Shown here piece by piece: positions 8,185-17,045 of a stretch of 64,000 nucleotides of DNA. Origin of the DNA: Paenibacillus albus (GTDB taxonomy: Bacteria; Bacillota; Bacilli; Paenibacillales; Paenibacillaceae). The notes beneath the pieces were generated by a model. That model did no database searches, was not told the origin of the DNA, and saw nothing but the letters and a program-made list of their open reading frames with translations. Position 1 is the first letter of the stretch, and every line of letters begins with the position of its first letter. Where the stretch lies: assembly GCF_003952225.1 (NCBI RefSeq), contig NZ_CP034437.1, forward strand, positions 3,034,501 to 3,098,500, written 5' to 3'. The position numbers were made by a program, and so were the translations under genes.

Positions 8185-8910
8185 TTACAATGTATATCGC
8201 ACATGCTGCTCTACGAAGCGCATAATGCCAGCTTTGTCCTCGTAGTTAGGTTTAATATCCTCGTAATGCATAAGCCAAACTCGCTCTTGGATGTGTTCTG
8301 GGAGCGAGGAGAGCTCGTCCAGCGTCGTATGGACGATACCAGGCGGTCTCAGCTGGCAATCATGGAAGATCGTCTGGCAGCCGCGCTCAACAAGCGCATG
8401 CAGCAGCTCAGGATTGAACTTCAGATCAGCGGAGTAGAAGAACGTACCATTAATGAAGAACGAATAGCTAATTTTGTTCGGGATATGGTCTGTTTGAATG
8501 GGCTCAACGGTGAATCCAGGCAGAAGCTCATTGCTAATACCAGGGACAATTGGCCGCACTTCGAAATATTCATCCAGCGACGCGCCTTCATCCTGCAGCA
8601 GGCCGCCTTTCAATGAACTCTCCCAGAGCGGAATAACAAGTGTTTCCGGTATGAAGAGCAGCGGCTTTCTTTTATAAATAAACTTCATCTGAAACGCCAG
8701 CTCTTCCAAGCCGCCGATATGGTCAGCGTGAATATGGCTTATGAGAACTGCATCGATGTCATTGACTGATTTACCCAGCTTGTGCATGGACAACAGCGCC
8801 GTGTTGCCGCAATCAAGCAGAATGGTATGCTGCTCTGTATAGATCAGCGCATTGGTATTGAAGTACAACTTCGCAAAAGCATTGCCCGTGCCGAGCATTT
8901 GGATATCCAA
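8185..8910 (-). CDS. MBL-fold metallo-hydrolase (RNase Z-like)
   Basis: A 241-residue cytoplasmic protein of the metallo-beta-lactamase superfamily. The metal-binding signature is SHIHADHIGG (about residues 58-67), with downstream metal ligands in QTDHIPN, FYSADLKF, and the terminal His of LMHYED. The N-terminal MLGTGNAFAK is typical of the RNase Z/PqqB-like branch. It lacks the length of a full RNase Z (about 307 residues) and its exosite arm, so a hydrolase of unknown substrate is the safe call. It is a single-gene unit with its own terminator. Confidence 0.85.
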   Translation of the reverse strand: MDIQMLGTGNAFAKLYFNTNALIYTEQHTILLDCGNTALLSMHKLGKSVNDIDAVLISHIHADHIGGLEELAFQMKFIYKRKPLLFIPETLVIPLWESSLKGGLLQDEGASLDEYFEVRPIVPGISNELLPGFTVEPIQTDHIPNKISYSFFINGTFFYSADLKFNPELLHALVERGCQTIFHDCQLRPPGIVHTTLDELSSLPEHIQERVWLMHYEDIKPNYEDKAGIMRFVEQHVRYTL

Positions 8911-9058
8911 GCGGTTGTCCTCCTACAGCGATAGGTTCCATTCAAATTTATCACTTCTTTATGAAAATGAAAAGGAAAACCTTGGACAAGCACACAGGTG
9001 CATCCGCCCACATACGATGGCTATGAACGGATTGTTAAGATGGGCAGGTGCGGATAAT

Positions 9059-9262
9059 ATGGCCGGTAAAGGCAAAGCGACAAAGAAGAAGAAGAAGAGT
9101 GCTTCAGACCGCAAACAGGCGGTGTTGAAGCTCGTCTTGTCGGACACATGTGCAGTATGCAAAACGCCATGTGCTAGAGGGATGCGCTATTACGAGAGCA
9201 TGAAGCAGCCGGGTGCAATTGGCAAAGGCGTTCCTTGCATTTTGACCCGTACGTTCGTGTAG
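9059..9262 (+). CDS. Small basic cysteine-containing protein, function unknown
   Basis: A 67-residue protein. A Lys-rich head (KGKATKKKKKSASDRK) is followed by CAVCKTPC and a later Cys (GVPCILTR), suggesting metal or nucleic-acid binding. Similar small proteins appear to occur in other Paenibacillus, from memory. The start is uncertain: the ATG at 9059 has only a weak AGGTG upstream, and in-frame ATGs at 9017 and 9023 are possible. It is divergent from the MBL-fold gene. Confidence 0.5.
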   Translation: MAGKGKATKKKKKSASDRKQAVLKLVLSDTCAVCKTPCARGMRYYESMKQPGAIGKGVPCILTRTFV

Positions 9263-9421
9263 TTAGCGCCTGGATTTACAGCCGAACATTTCCCGGGCAA
9301 GCGCAGTTTTCAACATAATATGACAAGATCTGGTAAGGAAAAAATGTTTTCAATTGGCGCAACTTTGGACGACTTGGTGAGTATAACCATACATCCAGAT
9401 TAACGGACGGGGGTTACAACC

Positions 9422-9991
9422 ATGAAGTTCAGAAAACTTCTCCTTTTGACGCTTGTGTTGTCGCTATGGGGTGGAACGATGCTCTTTGCTGACGCTACTT
9501 CACAGCGTGTTCGGGTCATCTTAAACGGAAGCGAGCTAGATGACAGCGGTATCTTCACAGACGGCAAATCCTACTTATCGATCAGACAAATCGCCAACAA
9601 CCTGCAGTCGATTGTACTGTGGGACGACAGCTCCAAGAAAGTAACGATTTACAAACCGAACGTGCACATGTTCCTCTTCCAGGATACGAAGATCTTCGGA
9701 AACGTGAACAAAGGCGACAAGCTTTCCTTTAAAGTCTTCGCCCAAATCGACGATCTTAAGACCGAGATCTCTGCTGTAAAGGTCACGATAGCGAATCCAA
9801 GCGGCAACGAGAGTCTGATTCAGTCCAATAACGTTTCGATTGACAAGGATAATTTCTGGTATCGGACGGACGATTACGATTATAAGTTCGACTCGACAGG
9901 CAAGTATACAATCAACTTCTATATGAAGGTAGCGGGAATGGATGATTGGAAGCTCGTCTCTGAGAAAACAATCACGTCCAACGCCAAATAA
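9422..9991 (+). CDS. Secreted stalk-domain protein
   Basis: A 189-residue protein with a cleavable signal peptide (MKFRKLLLLTLVLSLWGG, cleavage near FADA-TS). A short copper-amine-oxidase-N-type stalk domain follows at about residues 29-78 (VRVILNGSEL, KSYLSIRQIANNL, VLWDDSSKKVTIY). The remaining 110 residues look like a beta-sandwich (SFKVFAQIDD, TGKYTINFYMK) with no named family. The start follows ACGGGGG at a normal distance. It probably acts outside the cell or on the surface. Confidence 0.75.
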   Translation: MKFRKLLLLTLVLSLWGGTMLFADATSQRVRVILNGSELDDSGIFTDGKSYLSIRQIANNLQSIVLWDDSSKKVTIYKPNVHMFLFQDTKIFGNVNKGDKLSFKVFAQIDDLKTEISAVKVTIANPSGNESLIQSNNVSIDKDNFWYRTDDYDYKFDSTGKYTINFYMKVAGMDDWKLVSEKTITSNAK

Positions 9992-10007
9992 GAGAATACA
10001 ACTCCTA

Positions 10008-10038
10008 AGCGTCTTTACCTAGTAAAGGCGCTTTCGTT
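10008..10038 (+). terminator. Terminator after the stalk-domain gene
   Basis: AGCGTCTTTA pairs with TAAAGGCGCT around CCTAG, followed by TTCGTTT. Confidence 0.7.
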
Positions 10039-10067
10039 TGACCCTAAGGATGCTTACATGTTACGAT
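10038..10067 (+). promoter_or_regulatory. Candidate sigma-A promoter for the DUF1292 gene
   Basis: TTGACC and TACGAT are separated by 18 bp, 42 bp before the start codon. Confidence 0.45.
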
Positions 10068-10109
10068 ACGAAAGAAATAAATCAAGAATGGAAATGAGGT
10101 TACATTACA

Positions 10110-10412
10110 ATGAGCGATCACGTACATGATGAGAATTGCAACCATGATCATGACCACGAAGAGCACGTATTCCTAGTCACTGACGAGGAAGGCGTCGAGC
10201 GTGAAATGGTGATGGTATTTACGTTTGAATCCGAAGACCAAGTTTACTCGGTGTTACTAGACCGCAACGATCCGGAAGCTGACGGAATTATTTTCCGTAT
10301 TGAAGAAGAAGATGGCGAAGCATTCCTCGTTGGTATCGAAGATGATACTGAGTGGGAGCGCGTTACGAAGCTATACGAAGAAATTGCGCAGCGTGAGAAC
10401 GAACAAGCGTAA
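10110..10412 (+). CDS. DUF1292 family protein (YrzB-like)
   Basis: A 100-residue acidic cytoplasmic protein. A His-rich head (DHVHDENCNHDHDHEEH) precedes the DUF1292 domain (VFLVTDEEGVEREMVMVFTF, YSVLLDRNDPEADGIIFRIEEE, FLVGIEDDTEWERV). In Bacillus the family gene yrzB lies beside yrrK and yrzL; here it stands alone, so this may be a paralogue. The His/Cys-rich start could bind metal, which is inference. Confidence 0.85.
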   Translation: MSDHVHDENCNHDHDHEEHVFLVTDEEGVEREMVMVFTFESEDQVYSVLLDRNDPEADGIIFRIEEEDGEAFLVGIEDDTEWERVTKLYEEIAQRENEQA

Positions 10413-10431
10413 GCAATACGATAGAACGAAG

Positions 10432-10464
10432 AAACTCCGAAGCCATGGGCCTCGGAGTTTTCTT
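10432..10464 (+). terminator. Terminator after the DUF1292 gene
   Basis: AAACTCCGA pairs with CTCGGAGTTT, followed by TCTTATTT. Confidence 0.85.
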
Positions 10465-10517
10465 ATTTGCGCGAAACGCAAGCTTTTTGCCAAAATGATG
10501 GCGACAGCCGTTTACGC

Positions 10518-10937
10518 TTATTTGCGCGGATTATAGTAAATGGTTCGTCCGTTAAACATTTTCAGTTCGGCCTTCAGATGCTTGGCAAAATATTTGCACA
10601 GCTCATTGGCCTTCGACTTGTCACCGTGTGTTGCAGATTCAGGGAGCACCACTTGGACATGCGAGATCGTAGCATCGCCTGCGCTCTCTGTACCAACGCC
10701 GAACAGGATATAATTGTATTGTGGCGTCGTTCCTTTCAAGTAAAACCACCGATTCTCCTCGCCCGGCTTTGTCTCAATGGTATAAGGAAATGCGGCTTCG
10801 GTATAGTCCCAGCCCAATTGCTGGCCGGTAAGCGAGGTTTGTTCCTTGTAACGGCCGAGCCGTTCCTTCACATCGCTTAGGCTGAGCTGATCCACGGCAG
10901 AACCTTGCACAAATTTAATGTAAGCGCTTTGACTCAT
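10518..10937 (-). CDS. DUF1885 family protein
   Basis: A 139-residue soluble protein. The start ATG at 10937 lies behind AAGGAGGTGGG; a longer in-frame reading to 11036 lacks such a site. The sequence MSQSAYIKFVQGS..., LGWDYTEAAFPYTIE and the closing HLKAELKMFNGRTIYYNPRK fits the DUF1885 family of Bacillales as I remember it. Its function is unknown. Confidence 0.7.
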   Translation of the reverse strand: MSQSAYIKFVQGSAVDQLSLSDVKERLGRYKEQTSLTGQQLGWDYTEAAFPYTIETKPGEENRWFYLKGTTPQYNYILFGVGTESAGDATISHVQVVLPESATHGDKSKANELCKYFAKHLKAELKMFNGRTIYYNPRK

Positions 10938-11018
10938 AATGCCCACCTCCTTCCACATCATAGCATTATCGCTACGAGATTGACAATAACCGCCAGTCCT
11001 ACTAGGGGCAGCAGACAA

Positions 11019-11063
11019 CAAGAAAGCCCCGGCCATTCCTTCTAATGAAGGAGAGCAGGGGCG
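11019..11063 (-). terminator. Terminator of speA
   Basis: On the minus strand GCCCC...TCCTT pairs with AAGGA...GGGGC, followed by TTTCTTGTT. Confidence 0.65.
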
Positions 11064-11099
11064 ATCGTTGTTTTGCTGATATAAAACCTATTGTAGAAA

Positions 11100-12572
11100 C
11101 TAGGAAATCGCTTCTTCCTCAACGATTACCTTAACGAATTGAATGCTGCGGTCTTCCGGACCTTTAACTGGCAGGCCGACTTCGACGTGATCGACGATAT
11201 AGTCGATGTTCGTCTGAGAGATTACCTCACCCGGAAGCAGAATCGGAATGCCCGGTGGGTAGACGTAGATGAATTCCGCGATGATCCGCCCAGCCGATTC
11301 TTTGAAAGGCACGACTTCCGTCTCGGCATAGAATGCTTCACGCGGCGTAAGCGACAAGTGAGGAATCTCTGGGATCTTAACAATCAATTCATTCGCTTCA
11401 TTCACTTTATGCTGCTCCGCAAGATCGCGAAGCGCATGCAGCAGCGTACCGACTGAATCAGATGTATCGCCCGGTGTAACCAGAGCGAGGATGTTGTACA
11501 TATCGCTCATCTCAACTTCAATGTTGTGATGGTCGCGAAGCCAATTCTCCGTCTCATAGCCCGTAATGCCAAGGTGGCGAACGTGAATGGTCAGCTTCGT
11601 CGGATCGTAATCGTACGTCGCTTCGCCGCCGAGAATTTCTTCTCCGATACAGTAAAGGCCAGGTATTTTGTTAATCTCGGTACGAGCAAATTGCGCAAGC
11701 TCGATCGCTTTCTCTGCAATATCATGGCCGTTAATCGCTAAGTTGCGGCGAGTCGTGTCCAGAGAAGCGAGCAAGATGTATGAGGTAGACGTAGACGTCA
11801 GCATACTCATGATCGTCTGCACGCGATGCTGATTAATTCGACCGCTGCGGACATTAAGTACCGAGCTCTGCGTCATCGAACCGCCAAGCTTATGCACGCT
11901 CGTAGCAGCCATATCCGCTCCAGCTTGCATAGCCGACATCGGCAGCTTCTCGTGGAAGTGAATAAGTACGCCATGCGCTTCGTCTACGAGAACCGGAATA
12001 TCATAACTGTGAACAAGGTCTACGATTTCTTTCAAATCCGCGCAGATGCCGTAATACGTCGGGTTAATAACGAGCACCGCTTTGGCGTCATGGTGACGGT
12101 CAAGCGCGCGTTTTACAGCTTTCGTCGTAATGCCGTGATCGATACCGAGATTTGAATCGCGAGCAGGCGAGATGAAGACGGGACGGGCACCTGCGAATAT
12201 AATCGCGGACATGACCGATTTGTGAACATTTCGCGGCACAATGATTTTGTCGCCCGGATTGCAGACGGACATAATCATCGTAATAATGGCACCGCTTGTT
12301 CCTTGTACGGAAAAAAAGGTATAATCAGCTCCGAAAGCATCGGCTGCCAATTTTTGGGCTTCTTCAATAACGCCAGTAGGCTGATGTAAATCGTCGAGCG
12401 GCGCAATATTTATAAGGTCGATGGACAACGCGTTGTCACCGATAAATTCGCGAAATTCAGCATCACTACCTAGACCTTTTTTATGTCCAGGAATGTGGAA
12501 TTGAACAGGATTGTTGGCCGCATGGCTGCGCAGTGCGCTAAACAGCGGAGTCCGGGTATGATCCATTTGCAT
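11100..12572 (-). CDS. speA: Arginine decarboxylase (PLP-dependent)
   Basis: A 490-residue protein, the same length as Bacillus subtilis SpeA and very similar to it from the start (FHIPGHKKG, GDNALSIDLINI). It decarboxylates arginine to agmatine for polyamine synthesis. The aminotransferase-fold core has VDEAHGV and the Schiff-base lysine in SVHKLGGS. The C-terminal Orn/Lys/Arg decarboxylase domain ends with YPPGIPILLPGE. The first ATG (12572) and an ATG two codons later are both possible, since the upstream AGGCTGGG site is weak. The other spe genes are not adjacent. A lysine decarboxylase role is possible, but the match to SpeA is better. Confidence 0.92.
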   Translation of the reverse strand: MQMDHTRTPLFSALRSHAANNPVQFHIPGHKKGLGSDAEFREFIGDNALSIDLINIAPLDDLHQPTGVIEEAQKLAADAFGADYTFFSVQGTSGAIITMIMSVCNPGDKIIVPRNVHKSVMSAIIFAGARPVFISPARDSNLGIDHGITTKAVKRALDRHHDAKAVLVINPTYYGICADLKEIVDLVHSYDIPVLVDEAHGVLIHFHEKLPMSAMQAGADMAATSVHKLGGSMTQSSVLNVRSGRINQHRVQTIMSMLTSTSTSYILLASLDTTRRNLAINGHDIAEKAIELAQFARTEINKIPGLYCIGEEILGGEATYDYDPTKLTIHVRHLGITGYETENWLRDHHNIEVEMSDMYNILALVTPGDTSDSVGTLLHALRDLAEQHKVNEANELIVKIPEIPHLSLTPREAFYAETEVVPFKESAGRIIAEFIYVYPPGIPILLPGEVISQTNIDYIVDHVEVGLPVKGPEDRSIQFVKVIVEEEAIS

Positions 12573-12615
12573 TCATCCCAGCCTTTCGTGGTTAGTGTGT
12601 TTATAAACAAAGCTC

Positions 12616-12643
12616 AGTATAGCAAAACTAGGGGGGATTGCAA
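12616..12643 (-). promoter_or_regulatory. Candidate sigma-A promoter of speA
   Basis: On the minus strand TTGCAA and an extended -10 (TGCTATACT) are separated by 16 bp, about 45 bp before the start codon. Confidence 0.6.
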
Positions 12644-12711
12644 GTAACTTTTTTGCTTAGAATAATTGAACGTAACTCATAATGCAAAGCAAGCATGGAA
12701 GGGGAACAAAT

Positions 12712-13980
12712 ATGAGTATTGCTAAGGGCTGGGCAGGAAAAAAAGTATTGTCTTCACCGTTTGTCGTCCAGCTGCTCATTATTATGTATTTGGTTGAATT
12801 CGTGAAAGGAGCATTGCTCGTCTCGATTCTTCCTGTTTATATGAGACAATCGCTCGATCTGTCAGCTTATGCGGTCGGCTGGGCGCTCGCGCTTCAATAT
12901 ATAGGGGACAACGCATTTCGCAGTCCGCTTGGCTGGGTCATCGATCGGATCGGTTACCGCTATGTCATGGTGTTCGGCGTGTTATTCACCACCGCATCGG
13001 TTGTCATCATCACGTTCACGAGCGGACTAGGGTGGATTGTTGTCGCTTGTCTGCTGCTTGGAATTGGCACATCGCCGCTCTGGCCCTGCGTAATCAATGG
13101 CGCGACAACAGTAGCGGGTAACGAATCCAGCGGTACGATTATGAGCGTCGTGTACATGGCTTGGCTAACGGGTGTTGGCTGCGGTCCAATCGTCATTAAT
13201 TTCTTCATCGTACATACATATACACCTGCCTTCCGAATATTGCTTGTCATGATGATTGTCGTCATTCTTGTCGCGTGGTTCTTACCTGGCAGGAAGCAGT
13301 CGCTAGCCCTTGAGAATCGGGACGATGCGCCGGTGGCCGCGGCTTCTGAGCTCACAAGTGAGGAGCGTTTGCCAGTGCTGGCACGCATCCGCCGTTATTT
13401 CGCAAGAGTCGGCAAGTCGCTTCACGCGAGCAAGCTGCTCTACCCGGCAATGTTCATGCAGAACTTCGCGCTAGGGCTGCTCACACCTGTGCTGACTCAA
13501 TTTGCGAGGACTGTGCTTCATCTCTCGCCGCAGCAGTACAGCTTGTATCTGATCTGCAGCGGAGCCGTTATCGTGCTGGGTCTCATTCCTGTCGGCAAAT
13601 GGGTCGATAAATTTGGGACAAAATGGTTCTTGCATGCAGGCTTCCTGGTTGCAGCCATATCATTGTCCGTCTTAGGCTATACACGCAATTTGCCGCTAGT
13701 TATGGTAATTATCGCCTTCGTTGGAGTGGGTTACGCCTGCATTATTCCGGCTTGGAATGCGCTTATCGCACAGGCGATTCCGAAGGCCGAGCGGGGCGCA
13801 GTCTGGGGCTTCTTCCTAACAATCGAAGGGCTTGGAACGGTATTCGGCAGTATTATGTCTGGCAAGCTATGGGATATGATGGGACCGCATGCTCCTTTTC
13901 TCGTCAGTGGTGTCGATCTCCTGCTCTTGTTTGTTCTTCATTTGTTCATAACAAGACACAAGGCAGTTGTGGTACGATGA
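12712..13980 (+). CDS. MFS transporter
   Basis: A 422-residue, 12-segment membrane protein. The ATG at 12712 follows GGAAGGGG; the in-frame ATG at 12682 lacks a ribosome site. The loop after the second helix (SPLGWVIDRIGYRYVM) is the MFS motif A, and a cytoplasmic loop of about 50 residues separates the halves (GRKQSLALENRDD onward). By family it is a drug or metabolite exporter. It lies 18 bp before a second MFS gene, so the two are probably co-transcribed. Confidence 0.85.
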   Translation: MSIAKGWAGKKVLSSPFVVQLLIIMYLVEFVKGALLVSILPVYMRQSLDLSAYAVGWALALQYIGDNAFRSPLGWVIDRIGYRYVMVFGVLFTTASVVIITFTSGLGWIVVACLLLGIGTSPLWPCVINGATTVAGNESSGTIMSVVYMAWLTGVGCGPIVINFFIVHTYTPAFRILLVMMIVVILVAWFLPGRKQSLALENRDDAPVAAASELTSEERLPVLARIRRYFARVGKSLHASKLLYPAMFMQNFALGLLTPVLTQFARTVLHLSPQQYSLYLICSGAVIVLGLIPVGKWVDKFGTKWFLHAGFLVAAISLSVLGYTRNLPLVMVIIAFVGVGYACIIPAWNALIAQAIPKAERGAVWGFFLTIEGLGTVFGSIMSGKLWDMMGPHAPFLVSGVDLLLLFVLHLFITRHKAVVVR

Positions 13981-13998
13981 TGGAGTGGAGGGAACAAA

Positions 13999-15195
13999 AT
14001 GAACAAAGACAAACGACTTGGCGTCGTAATGCTCATGCTGATTACGACATTTATTGGGTTTGGGATTATTATTCCGGTTTTGCCGGAGCTTATTAAAAAA
14101 GCAAGCCCGGGAGCGGTTGAATACCACACGGGTCTTATGTTATCAGTCTATTCTGCGGTCGCGTTTCTGCTGTCTCCGCTATGGGGCGGCCTTTCAGACC
14201 GTATCGGACGCCGTCCGGTTATCCTCATCGGCGTGCTCGGCTTCGCTGCCAGCTTCTTATTGTTCGGCATTGCAGACGGCAGTCTGCCGATTATGTATGC
14301 TTCTAGATTGTTAGGCGGCTTGTTCTCAGGAGCTGTAACTTCCGTTATCGTCGCTTATGTAGCTGATATTACGCCTCCCGATCAACGGACAAGAGGCATG
14401 GGGCTTGTCGGCATGTCGATCGGTCTTGGCTTCACGATCGGACCTGGTTTCGGCGGGCTGTTAAGTCTCGTATCGCAAAATACACCTTTCTTCGCGGCAG
14501 CCGCGCTGGCGCTCATTACGTTTCTGATTGCCGTGACAAAGCTGCCTGAATCGCTGACACCTGAGATGAGAGCGGCTGCTGCTACCGAGAAGAAGCAGTC
14601 TCGCTGGAAGGCATTCACTGGCTCGCTCAAATATTTGTATGTGCTTGCGCTAATCGTTTCGGTCTCGCTTGCAGGCCTTGAAGCGACACTGCAATTGTTC
14701 GGCATGAAGCGTTTCGATGTAACGCCGCTTCAGGTCGGGATCATGTTCCTTGTCTGCGGCCTTGTTGGCGCACTTATCCAAGGAGGCGTCGTTCGCAGAC
14801 GCATTCGTAAAGGACAAGAGCCGATGTATATCGCAGTAGGTCTAGTCATCTCGGCAATAGGTTTCCTGCTTATCGTAACGGCACATACCTTGACGACAAC
14901 GACGATCTACCTCGCGATCTTCGGTATCGGGAACGCGCTTATCCGTCCATGCGTGACATCATTAATTACTCAGAAGACGACAGTCGGACAAGGGGTGGCT
15001 TCAGGTCTTAGCTCTTCAATGGATAGCCTCGGCAGGATCATTGGTCCGCTCGTCGGCGCTTCCTTGTTCGCGGCGGATATTACGCTGCCTTACGTGGCGG
15101 GCGGTTTGCTCTCGCTTGCCGGAATCGGGCTGCTGCTGCGTTTCCGCATGCTTGATAATTCGCCGTCACATCAGGCGAGGTCGATATCGGAATAA
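13999..15195 (+). CDS. MFS multidrug-type exporter (TetA/Bmr-like)
   Basis: A 398-residue, 12-helix protein with a strong motif A (GGLSDRIGRRPVI, about residues 63-75) and the motif-C-like GLGFTIGPGFGG in helix 5. Both are marks of the drug/H+ antiporter 1 group (TetA, Bmr, NorA). The start lies behind GAGGGA, 18 bp past the previous MFS stop. The substrate cannot be inferred. The unit ends at a strong two-way terminator shared with the convergent tetR gene. Confidence 0.88.
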   Translation: MNKDKRLGVVMLMLITTFIGFGIIIPVLPELIKKASPGAVEYHTGLMLSVYSAVAFLLSPLWGGLSDRIGRRPVILIGVLGFAASFLLFGIADGSLPIMYASRLLGGLFSGAVTSVIVAYVADITPPDQRTRGMGLVGMSIGLGFTIGPGFGGLLSLVSQNTPFFAAAALALITFLIAVTKLPESLTPEMRAAAATEKKQSRWKAFTGSLKYLYVLALIVSVSLAGLEATLQLFGMKRFDVTPLQVGIMFLVCGLVGALIQGGVVRRRIRKGQEPMYIAVGLVISAIGFLLIVTAHTLTTTTIYLAIFGIGNALIRPCVTSLITQKTTVGQGVASGLSSSMDSLGRIIGPLVGASLFAADITLPYVAGGLLSLAGIGLLLRFRMLDNSPSHQARSISE

Positions 15196-15206
15196 CATAC
15201 ACAATC

Positions 15207-15268
15207 AAAAAACACCTGAATCAACAGGCACACGCAAGTGGCGCTCCTGCAGATTCAGGTGTTTTGTC
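15207..15268. terminator. Bidirectional terminator between MFS and tetR genes
   Basis: AAAACACCTGAATC (15209-15222) pairs perfectly with GATTCAGGTGTTTT (15252-15265), with an A run on one side and a T run on the other. Confidence 0.88.
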
Positions 15269-15284
15269 ATTTCACGCGATGTTT

Positions 15285-15953
15285 CTAGCTTGAATAGCCC
15301 AGCCCGCGCATAATGAATGTAATCGTCTCTTCGCGTTCTCGAGCATCGTCCCATACGGCATCTTCCCGTTCGCCGTAGATGGTTCTCACCGCGATATAGC
15401 CCATAATAGTGGAGATGCATAGCCTAATAATCGTCATAGAAGGGAGGTCAACCATTTGACCTTGAGCTTGGAACTTGATGACGATCTTCTCGAGGCGCTC
15501 GAGCACCTTGGCGAGAATGTCCTTCTGGAGATGCACCTGCAGCTCCGTATGAAACGGAATTTCCTGAAGCAGAATCTTCAAAATGCTGCGATGCTTCGCG
15601 ATAAATTCAATCCGATTCTCAATCATGGCCCGCAGCACTTGGTCGAAGCTCTCATAGTTCGAGTCGAGCACTTTGCCGAAGCCGCGCAGGACGAATGGAG
15701 CAATAAGCTTCGTTATTGCAGGCGCTACGATGGAGAGGAGCAGCTCCTTCTTCGTCTTGTAATGGCGGAAGATCGTCCCTTCGGCGACTCCGGCGCGCTG
15801 AGCGATTTCGCTAGTTGAAGAGGCGGCGTAGCCTTTCTCGGCAAAAACTTCAATTGCGGATGCCAAGATCTTCGTCTGCTTCTCCGTCATCTTCTCGCTG
15901 GCTGCTTCGCTCTTCAGCAGCTCTTCCATCCATTGCTCCATCGTTTCAGTCAT
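15285..15953 (-). CDS. TetR/AcrR family transcriptional regulator
   Basis: A 222-residue repressor-type protein. The N-terminal helix-turn-helix spans about residues 26-72 (ILASAIEVFAEKGYAASSTSEIAQRAGVAEGTIFRHYKTK, written here only to mark the region by its start and end). The variable C-terminal ligand domain ends with IMRGLGYSS. The ATG at 15953 lies 12 bases behind GAGGAG; a TTG at 15965 is also possible. It is the last gene of an ATPase-permease-regulator operon and is the natural candidate for binding the paired operators at 17807-17869. Confidence 0.88.
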   Translation of the reverse strand: MTETMEQWMEELLKSEAASEKMTEKQTKILASAIEVFAEKGYAASSTSEIAQRAGVAEGTIFRHYKTKKELLLSIVAPAITKLIAPFVLRGFGKVLDSNYESFDQVLRAMIENRIEFIAKHRSILKILLQEIPFHTELQVHLQKDILAKVLERLEKIVIKFQAQGQMVDLPSMTIIRLCISTIMGYIAVRTIYGEREDAVWDDAREREETITFIMRGLGYSS

Positions 15954-16025
15954 CGTTAATGTCAACTCCTCTAAACCCCAGTTCCCTATACTAGCCACGA
16001 TCATACCATATGCGCCAGGCTCTTG

Positions 16026-17045
16026 TTAAATCGAACGATGCTTCTTGAGCGCAAGGACGTTAAGCAGCGCGAAGATCGTCGAGAAGGCGAGCAGTACATA
16101 GATATCAAGCTGAATGTCTCCCCAGCTCTCCCCGCGAATCATAATTCCTCGCATAGCATCTGCACCGTAATAGAGCGGCATAATGCGGCTTAGCTGCTGC
16201 AGCCATGACGTCATCGAATCCAGGTTGAATAGGCCGGAGAAGAACACCTGCGGTACGACAACAAGCGGGATGAATTGGATGATTTGAAACTCGTTGCTAG
16301 CAAAAGAGGATAGCAGCGTGCCTAGCGTCAGCGCAGTAAGCGACAAAAGTAAGTTCATCAGCAGCACAAGCCAGATTGAGCCGTCCATATACAAGCCGAG
16401 CACGTCGATGGCATACCAGGCGATTAGTGCAGCTTGCAGCAGTGTGAACAGGCCAAAGCCGGTCAAGTAGCCAAGCACCACTTCGAATCTTCGGATTGGT
16501 GTGGCAAGAAGCCGCTCCAGCGTGCCGCTGGTCCGCTCTCGAAGGAAGGAGACGCCTGCGAGCATGAATACGAAGAAGAACGAGAAGAAGCCGATCAGCA
16601 CGGGGCCAAAATAGTCAAATGACGCCATCTCCGCATTTCCGTGCAAATACGTAATAGCCGGCGCGACACCAGGGGCTTCGGCGCTCATCGTGCGCTGAAG
16701 CAGGAGCAGGACCATTTTGCTCGTGGAGGGGTCGCTGCCTTCCAGCATGATGGCTGGCTTGCCGCCAGCAAGTGAGAGCACCGCATCTAGATCGCCATCC
16801 TTCAATGCCTTATCGGCAGCAGTGGAATCCTCGTACGTTGTAACAGCCGCGTCCGAGTTCGCTAACCGTTCGACGATAGCATCGGGAATTTGGACGACGC
16901 CGATATTCGGCTCGACTGCATTGCCGTTAAAGACAAGCTTCATTAAAGTGAGAATGAGCAGAGGCGCAAGGAATAGCAGAGCTAACGTCCGCTTATCACG
17001 TACAAACTGGCGAATAATTCGAATAGCTAACGCACGGATTCTCAT
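16026..17045 (-). CDS. ABC-2 type transporter permease
   Basis: A 339-residue permease. One N-terminal membrane segment (LALLFLAPLLILTLMKLVF) is followed by an extracellular domain of about 130 residues. The last 180 residues carry five more segments, starting at FGPVLIGFFSFFFVFMLAGVSF and including the RTSGTLERLLATPIRR amphipathic stretch typical of ABC-2 exporters. The start codon overlaps the ATPase stop by 4 bases (ATGA), so translation is coupled. With the ATPase it should form an exporter for drugs, lipids or other hydrophobic compounds. Confidence 0.88.
   Translation of the reverse strand: MRIRALAIRIIRQFVRDKRTLALLFLAPLLILTLMKLVFNGNAVEPNIGVVQIPDAIVERLANSDAAVTTYEDSTAADKALKDGDLDAVLSLAGGKPAIMLEGSDPSTSKMVLLLLQRTMSAEAPGVAPAITYLHGNAEMASFDYFGPVLIGFFSFFFVFMLAGVSFLRERTSGTLERLLATPIRRFEVVLGYLTGFGLFTLLQAALIAWYAIDVLGLYMDGSIWLVLLMNLLLSLTALTLGTLLSSFASNEFQIIQFIPLVVVPQVFFSGLFNLDSMTSWLQQLSRIMPLYYGADAMRGIMIRGESWGDIQLDIYVLLAFSTIFALLNVLALKKHRSI

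Noticed and set aside
8116-8616. Plus-strand ORF of 166 codons opposite the MBL-fold gene
   Set aside because: It crosses the hydrolase terminator and lies antisense to the His-rich metal motif gene.
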